Source: Romboutsia_C sp015668195
GTDB lineage: Bacteria; Bacillota; Clostridia; Peptostreptococcales; Peptostreptococcaceae
Assembly (NCBI RefSeq): GCF_015668195.1
Contig: NZ_JADPFC010000005.1
Coordinates: forward strand, 1 to 64,000
Reading direction: 5' to 3'
Length of the DNA stretch: 64,000 nt
The position numbers were made by a program, and so were the translations under genes. Positions 6,914 through 14,633 of the stretch are shown here, piece by piece; positions within the stretch are counted from its first letter, which is position 1, and every line of letters starts with the position of its first letter. Below the pieces are notes generated by a model that was given only the letters and a program-made list of their open reading frames with translations, did not search any database and was not told the origin of the DNA.

Positions 6914-9136
6914 ATGAATTTAGATACATTAAATCCTGCCCAGAGAGAAGCTGTAGAAAAAACAGAAGGACCGGTACTTATACTAGCTGGAGCTGGGTCA
7001 GGGAAGACTAGAGTTTTAACAACAAGAATAGCACATCTTATAGAAGATAAAGGTGTACAAGCACCAAATATATTAGCAATAACATTTACAAATAAAGCTG
7101 CTAATGAAATGAGAGAGAGAGTAGAAGAAACTTTAGGAACGGATACAAAGGAAATGTGGATAAGTACTTTCCACTCTTGCTGTGTACGTATACTAAGAAA
7201 AGATATAAATAGAATCGGATACAATAGAAGTTTTGTTATATATGATAGTGCTGACCAAGTTACCTTAGTAAAGGACTGTTTAAAAGAATTAAATTTAAGT
7301 GATAAAGTATTTGAACCTAAAGTAATAATAAGTACAATATCAGGGGCTAAAGATAAGCTGTATAGCCCAGCACAATTTAAAGATATGCATAGACACGATA
7401 ATAGAATGAGTAAGATTGCAGATGTATATGCACTATATCAAGATCGTTTAAAAAGAAATAGTGCCCTAGATTTTGATGATTTAATATATAAGACAGTAGA
7501 ACTTTTAAAATCTGAAGAAGAAGTTTTAGAATTTTATAGAAGCAGATTTAAATATATAATGGTAGATGAGTATCAAGATACAAGTAAAGCTCAATATGAA
7601 TTAATAAAATTATTAGCAAGAGAACATCAAAATATATGTGTTGTTGGAGATGATGACCAAAGTATATATGGATGGAGAGGTGCTGATATAAGAAATATAC
7701 TTGAGTTTGAAAGAGACTACGATGATGTTCATGTTGTTAAGCTAGAACAAAACTATAGATCTACTCAGGTTATACTAGACGCAGCAAACACTGTTATATC
7801 TAATAATATAGAAAGAAAAAGAAAGAAACTTTGGAGTGAGAAAAAAGAAGGAGAACTAATAAAGATACAACTATCTGAAAATGAAATAAGTGAGTCTGAT
7901 TTCGTTGCAGATATGATAGCTAAAATAGCAAGAGAGCAAGGTAGAACTTATAAAGATTTTGCTGTACTTTATAGAGCAAATGCTCAAGCTCGTCCAGTAG
8001 AGGATGCACTTAATAGAAGTCAAATACCATATAACATATATGGTGGAACAAAATTCTATGAAAGAAAAGAAATAAAAGATTTACTAGCATACTTAAAGGT
8101 TATACAAAACCCTCAAGATGATATATCTTTAAAAAGAATAATAAACGTACCTAGAAGAGGTATAGGTCTTAGAACTATAGAAAAAATAGAAGATAGAGCT
8201 AGTTTAAAGCAAGAGAGTATGTACTCTGTACTAATAGACATAGATACAAATTCAGATATATCAACTAAGGCTAAAAATAGCATAAATGGATTTGTCGATA
8301 CAATAGGAACTCTTAGAACCATAAAAGAAGTATATCCTGTAAGTAAGCTTATAGAAAAAGTATTAGAGACTACAGGGTATATAGATGAGCTATCTAAGGA
8401 CAAAAGTGAAGAAGCTCAAGATAGAATCGATAACCTAAAAGAGTTTATATCTATAGCATTAGAATTTGAGCAAAGTAGCGAAGAAAAAGATTTACAAACA
8501 TTCTTAACAGGTGTTGCACTTTCATCTGAATCTAGTGAAGATGAAGAGATAGAAAAAGTATCATTAATGACTATACACACATCAAAAGGATTAGAGTTTC
8601 CTGTGGTATTCTTAATTGGTATGGAAGAAGGATTATTCCCAATATCTAGAGCAGTAAGGTCAATGAGTGATTCAGATATAGAAGAAGAAAGAAGACTTTG
8701 CTATGTTGGTATAACAAGAGCAAAAGAAGTTCTTTATATGACATTAACTCAAAGAAGAACTTTATATGGAAAGACCAACCCATCAATAGCATCTAGATTT
8801 ATGGAAGAATTACCAGAACAATGTATCGAGAAACTTAACAAAGTAGAAAAAGAATTAACTTATTCAAAGGCTAATTACAATGTATTAGATAAGTATAAAC
8901 AAAAATATATGAACAATATGAATAAGTCTACAGTTGCCAAAAAAGTAAATGCAACTATAAAAGATACTAAAAAAGAAACTGATATAGACGATATAAAGCT
9001 AGGAGCAAAAGTACATCATCCAAAATTTGGAGAAGGAACTGTTGTTGGTATGATGGGTTCTGATGTTACAATAGCATTTAAAGAACAAGGAATTAAAAAA
9101 ATAAATAAAGAATACACAACATTAGATGTATTATAG
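6914..9136 (+). CDS. pcrA: ATP-dependent DNA helicase PcrA (UvrD/Rep superfamily 1A)
   Basis: A 740-residue 3'-5' DNA helicase of superfamily 1. PcrA is the essential Gram-positive counterpart of UvrD and works in repair, plasmid replication and clearing of RecA or stalled RNA polymerase. Walker A is AGAGSGKT at residues 25-32. Motif II (VDEYQD) and motif III (GDDDQSIYGWRG) follow, then motif IV-VI blocks including the LMTIHTSKGLEFPVVF and RRLCYVGITRA stretches. The C-terminus ends with a Tudor-like domain (HHPKFGEGTV), the RNA polymerase-binding module of PcrA. Length is normal. GGAGG precedes the start. It is monocistronic with its own terminator. Confidence 0.97.
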   Translation: MNLDTLNPAQREAVEKTEGPVLILAGAGSGKTRVLTTRIAHLIEDKGVQAPNILAITFTNKAANEMRERVEETLGTDTKEMWISTFHSCCVRILRKDINRIGYNRSFVIYDSADQVTLVKDCLKELNLSDKVFEPKVIISTISGAKDKLYSPAQFKDMHRHDNRMSKIADVYALYQDRLKRNSALDFDDLIYKTVELLKSEEEVLEFYRSRFKYIMVDEYQDTSKAQYELIKLLAREHQNICVVGDDDQSIYGWRGADIRNILEFERDYDDVHVVKLEQNYRSTQVILDAANTVISNNIERKRKKLWSEKKEGELIKIQLSENEISESDFVADMIAKIAREQGRTYKDFAVLYRANAQARPVEDALNRSQIPYNIYGGTKFYERKEIKDLLAYLKVIQNPQDDISLKRIINVPRRGIGLRTIEKIEDRASLKQESMYSVLIDIDTNSDISTKAKNSINGFVDTIGTLRTIKEVYPVSKLIEKVLETTGYIDELSKDKSEEAQDRIDNLKEFISIALEFEQSSEEKDLQTFLTGVALSSESSEDEEIEKVSLMTIHTSKGLEFPVVFLIGMEEGLFPISRAVRSMSDSDIEEERRLCYVGITRAKEVLYMTLTQRRTLYGKTNPSIASRFMEELPEQCIEKLNKVEKELTYSKANYNVLDKYKQKYMNNMNKSTVAKKVNATIKDTKKETDIDDIKLGAKVHHPKFGEGTVVGMMGSDVTIAFKEQGIKKINKEYTTLDVL

Positions 9137-9140
9137 TAAA

Positions 9141-9178
9141 TAAAAATAAAGGGTATATTTATATATCCTTTATTTTTA
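9141..9178 (+). terminator. Rho-independent terminator after pcrA
   Basis: An AT-rich stem of about 18 bp with one mismatch, built from a TAAAAATAAAGG left arm and its inverse. The right arm ends in a T-rich run. Confidence 0.75.
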
Positions 9179-9375
9179 TGTAAATAATATACAGCTAGAA
9201 AACTTAAGGTTAACTATATAATACATTAGAACTCACTAAGCTAATGATAAATGTAAATATAGTAAATCTTTACTTTAAAGATTAAAATACTCTGTTTAAG
9301 ATTGGTAAAATTAGTATTATAATATATTTATAATGTAGAAATACACAAATTTACATTTACTAGGGAGGCTACAAA

Positions 9376-10674
9376 ATGGAACAAAAGAGATTTGCTAAAG
9401 ATTTAATAGATTTTATTTATAAAAGTCCAACATCATTTCAAGCAGTAGAAACATCTATAAAGCTTTTAGAGGATAATAACTTTAAAGAATTAAAATTAGA
9501 TGATATATGGAACATAGAGGCAAATGGGAAGTATTATGTAACAAAAAATTCTTCTGCAATAATAGCCTTTGAGGTTAACTCTAATAACATAGAAAAAGAA
9601 GGATTTAGAATAATAGGTTCTCATACTGATTCACCTACATTTAGAATAAAGCCAAATGCTGAAATGTGTTCTGAAGGTACATACTTAAAATTAAATACTG
9701 AATGCTATGGGGGACCAATATTAAATACTTGGTTAGATAGACCTTTAGCCATAGCTGGAAGAGTTGTATTAAATGGAGAAAGTATATTAAAGCCAGTAGA
9801 AAAAATGGTAAATATAAATAAACCAATATGTATAATACCAAATGCAGCTATTCATTTAAATAAAGGGGTAAATGATGGATATGCACTAAATAAGCAAAAG
9901 GATATGTTACCTTTAGTAGGTCTTATAAATGAAAGTTTGGAAAAAGATAACTTCTTATTAAATGAAATAAGTAAGTCACTAGAAATAAATAAAGAAGAGA
10001 TAGTAGACTTTGATTTATTCTTATATGAATATGAAAAAGGTTCTTTAATGGGTCCTAATGAGGAGTTTATATCAACAAGTAGATTAGATAATTTGTCAAT
10101 GGTACATGCTAGTTTACATGCACTTATAAATGCTAATGGTAAAAATGGCGTAAATGTAGTAGCTGCATTTGATAATGAAGAAGTAGGAAGCTCTACTAAA
10201 CAAGGTGCAGACTCTAATATGTTATTAAACATACTAGAAAGAATATGTATATCTTTAGGTAAATCAAGAGAAGAATTCTTTACAGCATTATATTCTTCAT
10301 TTATTATATCAGCTGATTTAGCACATGCAGTGCATCCAAACTTAGGAGAAAAGCATGACCCAACAAACAAACCAGTAATGGGCAAAGGACCAGTTATAAA
10401 GATAAATGCAAATCAAGCATATACAAGTGATGCCCAATCGATGTCTATATACAAAGCTATATGCAAAGAGGCTAATGTTAAGTATCAAGAATTTGTAAAT
10501 AGATCAGATGAAAGAGGAGGAAGTACTATAGGGCCAATTTCATCAACACATATAGATATACCATCTGTTGATGTAGGTTCACCAATACTTGCAATGCACT
10601 CTATAAGAGAATTAGGAAGTGTAAAAGATCATTATAGTATATATAAGACATTTAATAAATTTTATGAAATATAA
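9376..10674 (+). CDS. M18 family aminopeptidase (aspartyl aminopeptidase type)
   Basis: A 432-residue zinc aminopeptidase of family M18, which trims N-terminal acidic or neutral residues from cytosolic peptides. Conserved metal-site segments are GSHTDSP near residue 79 (His and Asp ligands), STSRLDNL in the middle, FDNEEVGSS with the catalytic/metal Glu pair, and HAVHPNLGEKHDP. Length fits the 430-480 range. AGGGAGG lies 9 bases before the start. The patatin-like gene follows after 16 bases, so the two are probably co-transcribed. Symbol apeB is used for relatives but not claimed here. Confidence 0.94.
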   Translation: MEQKRFAKDLIDFIYKSPTSFQAVETSIKLLEDNNFKELKLDDIWNIEANGKYYVTKNSSAIIAFEVNSNNIEKEGFRIIGSHTDSPTFRIKPNAEMCSEGTYLKLNTECYGGPILNTWLDRPLAIAGRVVLNGESILKPVEKMVNINKPICIIPNAAIHLNKGVNDGYALNKQKDMLPLVGLINESLEKDNFLLNEISKSLEINKEEIVDFDLFLYEYEKGSLMGPNEEFISTSRLDNLSMVHASLHALINANGKNGVNVVAAFDNEEVGSSTKQGADSNMLLNILERICISLGKSREEFFTALYSSFIISADLAHAVHPNLGEKHDPTNKPVMGKGPVIKINANQAYTSDAQSMSIYKAICKEANVKYQEFVNRSDERGGSTIGPISSTHIDIPSVDVGSPILAMHSIRELGSVKDHYSIYKTFNKFYEI

Positions 10675-10690
10675 ATAGGAGATGAGACAG

Positions 10691-11440
10691 ATGAAAATAG
10701 GATTATGCCTTTCTGGAGGAGGAGCTAAAGGAGCTTATCAAGCAGGAGTTATAAAGGCTCTTTATGACAGAGGGTTAGACTTTAGTGCAATGTCGGGAAC
10801 ATCTATAGGAGCAATTAATGGATATTATATATTCACAGGAAATGTTGAAAAGTTAGAGGATATGTGGACAAATATAGAAATAAACCCTGCAAACGATATC
10901 AAAATAATAGATAATACTGTGGATAATTCTTATGTGATAGAAGGACTAAAAACTTTAGAAGCAAGCAAAGAAGCTAAAATAGACTTTTATGTTAATTATA
11001 TAGAAATAAAAAATAAAAATCTAAATGAAAATGTAATAAACATAAAAAATGTAGATAAGTCTAAAGCTTTAGAAAGTGTTAAGTATAGTTCTTTATTACC
11101 ATGTAACCCAAAAGCAACTTTACCACTAGGACAGCAGTTTATGAAAGATGTAAGTGAAGGATTATATGATGGATTTAATCTTGATGGAGGATTAGTTAAT
11201 AATACATTAATACAGCCATTAGTAGAACAAGATTTAGATAAAATAATAATAATAGATACACATACAGAATATGAACTACCTGCAGAAATAAGCGATAAAT
11301 TTGGTGAAGACAATATTTTTATAATAAAGCCTAAAAAACCTTTTGAAAAAAATGCTACATTAAGATTTGAAAAAGAATTTTGTAAAAAAATATACAATGA
11401 AGGATATGAAATAGGAAAAAATTTTTCTATGCACATATAA
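10691..11440 (+). CDS. patatin-like phospholipase family protein
   Basis: A 249-residue serine acyl hydrolase of the patatin family. The oxyanion loop GGGAKGAYQAG begins near residue 10, the nucleophile elbow is GTSIG near residue 38, and the catalytic Asp lies in the LDGGLVNN motif. There is no signal peptide, so it acts inside the cell, perhaps on membrane lipids. An ATG nine bases upstream (10682) overlaps the ribosome-binding site TAGGAGA, so the ATG at 10691 is chosen, with a 9-base spacer. It follows the M18 peptidase gene closely. The substrate is unknown. Confidence 0.88.
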   Translation: MKIGLCLSGGGAKGAYQAGVIKALYDRGLDFSAMSGTSIGAINGYYIFTGNVEKLEDMWTNIEINPANDIKIIDNTVDNSYVIEGLKTLEASKEAKIDFYVNYIEIKNKNLNENVINIKNVDKSKALESVKYSSLLPCNPKATLPLGQQFMKDVSEGLYDGFNLDGGLVNNTLIQPLVEQDLDKIIIIDTHTEYELPAEISDKFGEDNIFIIKPKKPFEKNATLRFEKEFCKKIYNEGYEIGKNFSMHI

Positions 11441-11589
11441 AAAATTTCTTATAATAAGTAAATATTAAAATATGAACATTTCTATGTAAATATATAGAAT
11501 TGTATCAAAAACATTGAATAAACTGCTAAATATTAGTATAATATAAAAGTTCCTTAAAAAGAATATAAATTATGGAGTTGATATAAATA

Positions 11590-12183
11590 ATGGCAACTAA
11601 GAGAATAGCAGTTTTAGGTGGGCCTAGATGTGGTAAAACTACATTAATACAACACCTATACGTTGAAATGAAAATAGCAGGATTAAATGTAGGATATGCT
11701 TTAGAATACTCAACGGATTATCTAAAAGATAAGGGTATGATAGAGACTATATCTGAACAATACGGAATATACTTAGGGCAAAAGAGAATAGAAGATGAGT
11801 TATCAACATTTGATTACGCTCTAACAGACTATGCTACTTTCGTACCTTACATATATGGAAGATTTATGTTAGGGAATAAGGAAAGAAGTAAAAAAGAAAT
11901 ACAAATACTTAAAGATTTATACTGTCTAGCAATAGAAGATATACAAAACTATGACACTATAATATATGTGCCAAGAGAGTTTGGATATGTACAAGATGGT
12001 GTAAGATGGCAAGATGAAGAAATCGCTCTTAAAATAGATGAAGCTATATTAAGTTTCTTAAAAGCTGAGAATGTAAACTTCATAGAAGTTAAAGGATCTA
12101 CAAAAGAAAGATCTAAGCAAATATTAGAGTTATTAGATATAAAATATCAAGATACTCCACAGTTAGATGGAGAGGAAAAATAA
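11590..12183 (+). CDS. P-loop NTPase, NadR/AAA_28-like
   Basis: A 197-residue soluble protein with a single P-loop domain. Walker A is GGPRCGKTT near residues 10-18. The middle has a DYALTDYATFVPYIYGRFM segment, and a late strand reads NYDTIIYVPREFGY. Size and pattern resemble the kinase-like AAA_28 domain found in NadR-type proteins, which phosphorylate small nucleosides or bind nucleotides. The family fit is moderate and no substrate can be assigned. GGAG lies 10 or more bases before the start. It is followed at once by a terminator, so it is monocistronic. Confidence 0.7.
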   Translation: MATKRIAVLGGPRCGKTTLIQHLYVEMKIAGLNVGYALEYSTDYLKDKGMIETISEQYGIYLGQKRIEDELSTFDYALTDYATFVPYIYGRFMLGNKERSKKEIQILKDLYCLAIEDIQNYDTIIYVPREFGYVQDGVRWQDEEIALKIDEAILSFLKAENVNFIEVKGSTKERSKQILELLDIKYQDTPQLDGEEK

Positions 12184-12213
12184 GCTACTATTATATAGTA
12201 GCTTATTTTACTT
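12181..12213 (+). terminator. terminator overlapping the stop codon of the P-loop gene
   Basis: A 10-bp stem (12181-12190 with 12196-12205) starts at the TAA stop codon and is followed by TTTTACTT. Confidence 0.75.
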
Positions 12214-12321
12214 ATACAAAAATAATTATTTTATAATTCAAATATGTAGAGAATTATTTCAAAGTTAGTATATAATAATAAATAGAAAATACATAAAGAT
12301 AAGAAGAAAGGAATTAAAATA

Positions 12322-12846
12322 ATGGAAACTAAAAACCCAATAGTAACTATAGAAATGGAAAATGGAAAGAAAATAGTAGCTGAATTATATCCAAATATAG
12401 CTCCTAACACAGTTAAAAACTTTGTAACATTAGTAAATCAAGGATTCTACAACGGAGTAGGATTCCATAGAGTAATAGAAGGGTTTATGATACAAGGTGG
12501 ATGCCCTAATGGAAATGGAATGGGTGGACCAGGATACTCTATAAAGGGAGAATTCAGAGGAAATGGATTCACTAATAACTTAAAGCATGAAGCTGGAGTA
12601 TTATCTATGGCTAGAACTATGGCTCCAAACTCAGCTGGATCACAATTTTTCATAATGCATAAAAACTCTCCACATTTAGATGGACAATATGCTGCATTTG
12701 GTAGAGTAATAGAAGGAATGGACGTTGTTAATGAAATAGCTACAACTGCGACAGATAGAGCTGATAAGCCTAAGACTCCTCAAGTTATGAAGAATGTAAC
12801 AGTAGAAACATTTGGAAAAGATTATTCAGATGTTGAAAAGTGCTAG
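12322..12846 (+). CDS. cyclophilin-type peptidyl-prolyl cis-trans isomerase
   Basis: A 174-residue cytosolic cyclophilin that speeds isomerisation of peptide bonds before proline. The catalytic region GVGFHRVIEGFMIQGG carries the FHR and FMIQGG signatures, followed by SMARTMAPNSAGSQFFI and the DGQYAAFGRVIEGMDVV segment. It has no signal or lipoprotein peptide. Length is typical of bacterial PpiB. AAGGA lies upstream at normal spacing. It is monocistronic and converges with the pyrophosphatase gene across two terminators. Confidence 0.96.
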   Translation: METKNPIVTIEMENGKKIVAELYPNIAPNTVKNFVTLVNQGFYNGVGFHRVIEGFMIQGGCPNGNGMGGPGYSIKGEFRGNGFTNNLKHEAGVLSMARTMAPNSAGSQFFIMHKNSPHLDGQYAAFGRVIEGMDVVNEIATTATDRADKPKTPQVMKNVTVETFGKDYSDVEKC

Positions 12847-13005
12847 TTAGATTCCAAAAGGTAAAAAATAACTATTTACAATCTAACTAAATTATTTTAA
12901 AATATTATAAGGTCTAATCCTGACCAAAACACACAAAACACAAAAATTAAACCATATTATTAATCTACATTATTTATAAGTAGACTATTTAAATTTATAA
13001 CATAT

Positions 13006-13049
13006 GAAAAAGGAGCTAATCTACATTAAAGATAGCTCCTTTTTCTATA
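13006..13049. terminator. bidirectional terminator between ppi and ppaC
   Basis: Perfect 13-bp arms (13006-13018 and 13033-13045), with A-runs at the left and T-runs at the right, so it can stop transcription from either side. Confidence 0.85.
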
Positions 13050-13071
13050 TATTAAATATATTGTAGTAAAT

Positions 13072-13118
13072 AAAAAAGTATTTATAAAAGATTATAAAAT
13101 CATTATAAATACTTTTTT
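13072..13118. terminator. bidirectional terminator at the 3' end of ppaC
   Basis: Perfect 16-bp arms (13072-13087 and 13103-13118) with six A/T at the outer ends. It lies 6 bases from the ppaC stop codon. Confidence 0.85.
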
Positions 13119-13124
13119 ATATTA

Positions 13125-14039
13125 TTATAAATTATTCTTAATAGCAGAAGTTAAATTTGGAACTAATTGTTTCTTTCTAGAAACAACACCCTCAGCAAAT
13201 ACTCCTTGATGAGCTTCAACATTAAATGCTTCAGATATTACTTTATCTTCAGCTTTGTATATTAAGTAAGAACCTTCTTTTATTATGTCAGTTATAGCAA
13301 GAACTAACATATCGTAGTCAGTAGAGTTTATATAAGATAAGAACTCATCTTTTTTAGCAAATATAGAATCTATATCTAAAGTGAATACTTGACCTATACC
13401 AACTCTTTTTCCACTCATATCAAATTCTTTAAAGTCCATATTAACTATTTCTTCTATGCTGTATTCATCTAATGAAGTACCAGCTTTAAACATATCCATA
13501 GCATAGCTTTCCATATCAACATCAGCTATTTTACTTAACTCCTCACAAGCTAACTTATCTTTTTCTGTAGTAGTTGGAGATTTGAATAATAATGTATCTG
13601 ATAATATAGCAGATAATAAAAGTCCAGCTATATGTTTTGGAACCTCAACATTATTTTCTTTAAACATGTTGTAAACTATAGTACAAGTACATCCAACAGG
13701 CATTACTCTAAATGATATAGGTACATCTGTAGTTATACCACCTATCTTATGATGGTCAATTATTTCTACTATATTAGCTTTTTCTATACCGTCTGCACTT
13801 TGAGCATATTCATTGTGATCAACTAAAACTACATTTTTATCAGTTAAATCATCTGTATTTAATATTTGAGGAGCTTCAACGTTGAAGTGATTTAAAGCAT
13901 ATTGAGCTTCTTTTCTTACCTCCCCTAAAGCATAAGCAGTAGCTTCTTCACCTAATTGATTTTTTAGGTAAGCTAACGAAATTGAAGAGCATATAGAATC
14001 TGTATCTGGATTTTTATGCCCGAAAACTAGTAATGTCAT
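13125..14039 (-). CDS. ppaC: manganese-dependent inorganic pyrophosphatase (family II, DHH)
   Basis: A 304-residue family II pyrophosphatase. It splits pyrophosphate from biosynthesis into phosphate and uses Mn2+. The N-terminal DHH domain shows FGHKNPDTDS near the start and the signature EIIDHHKIGG about residue 90; the C-terminal DHHA2 domain has the SRKKQLVPNL motif. The frame is open upstream to a GTG at 14057, but that extension contains the ribosome-binding site AAAGGAG, so the ATG at 14039 is the start. No CBS regulatory insert is present, so this is the short form. Confidence 0.96.
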   Translation of the reverse strand: MTLLVFGHKNPDTDSICSSISLAYLKNQLGEEATAYALGEVRKEAQYALNHFNVEAPQILNTDDLTDKNVVLVDHNEYAQSADGIEKANIVEIIDHHKIGGITTDVPISFRVMPVGCTCTIVYNMFKENNVEVPKHIAGLLLSAILSDTLLFKSPTTTEKDKLACEELSKIADVDMESYAMDMFKAGTSLDEYSIEEIVNMDFKEFDMSGKRVGIGQVFTLDIDSIFAKKDEFLSYINSTDYDMLVLAITDIIKEGSYLIYKAEDKVISEAFNVEAHQGVFAEGVVSRKKQLVPNLTSAIKNNL

Positions 14040-14489
14040 ACAAAAAACTCCTTTCACAAAATTATGTATTAATTAAAAAAATAAACCTCTATATAAGAGA
14101 ATAAAACACTATATCTATAACTAATAGTACTAATGCTTAATGTACTTTATAAATATATTTGTTAATGACAAAGATATTATATCAAAATAACTAAAAAAAT
14201 TGTTCAAAAAATAAAAAATTTAAAAAAGTATATTATATTATGGCCAATTTTAATAGTAGTGATAACAATCAGAGTATTACAGTAAACATATATGGTAGAT
14301 TGGAAGAATATTAAAATAAGTAAATTAGAAATTATGATAGTAATATTTTATATAATAGAAAAAGTGAAAATAAATAAATAGTTTGATTAAAAATTAACTA
14401 TTTGAGAAAAGTAAATTATAAATACTTAAAGTAAGATTTTAAAATAAATTTAACTTTATAAAAAAAGACATAGAAAATTGAAATAAAAA
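14040..14489. other. AT-rich gene-free region between ppaC and the adhE control region
   Basis: No coding frame with a ribosome-binding site, no RNA family and no strong hairpin is visible. It must hold the leftward ppaC promoter, but no clear -35/-10 pair could be picked. Confidence 0.5.
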
Positions 14490-14504
14490 ATAAAAACGTT
14501 TTCA
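14490..14504. promoter_or_regulatory. candidate CcpA (cre) site upstream of adhE
   Basis: ATAAAAACGTTTTCA at 14490-14504 fits the Bacillus consensus WTGNAANCGNWNNCW except for one base (A for G at position 3). It lies about 35 bases upstream of the -35 box. CcpA control of fermentation genes is established in Firmicutes; this site is an inference. Confidence 0.45.
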
Positions 14505-14538
14505 TATGATGGTAAAGATAAAAATTTAACAAAAAATA

Positions 14539-14567
14539 TTGACAGTTTTATTTATGTAATGTATTAT
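14539..14567 (+). promoter_or_regulatory. adhE promoter (sigma-A type)
   Basis: TTGACA at 14539-14544, a 17-base spacer and TATTAT at 14562-14567. This is one of the closest matches to consensus in the window. Confidence 0.8.
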
Positions 14568-14582
14568 CTAATTATAGATAGT

Positions 14583-14600
14583 TTGTTAAATAACTAACAC
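14583..14600. promoter_or_regulatory. candidate Rex operator of adhE
   Basis: TTGTTAA-ATAA-CTAACAC at 14583-14600 matches the Rex consensus TTGTTAAnnnnTTAACAA at 12 of 14 fixed bases. It lies just downstream of the -10 box, where a bound repressor would block initiation. Rex senses NADH/NAD+ and is known to control adhE in clostridia. Confidence 0.7.
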
Positions 14601-14633
14601 AGTTTTATATAAATTGCCTGGGGGGAAAACATA

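Noticed and set aside
9852..10385. 177-codon leftward open frame inside the M18 aminopeptidase gene
   Set aside because: It lies on the opposite strand of a strongly conserved gene, has no ribosome-binding site, and its composition (Ser, Leu, Phe rich) is that of a shadow frame.
10996..11436. 146-codon leftward open frame inside the patatin-like gene
   Set aside because: Antisense shadow with no start signal.
13006..13118. Long inverted repeats between convergent genes as mobile element ends
   Set aside because: They have A/T runs at the outer edges and fit bidirectional terminators; no transposase or target duplication is present.
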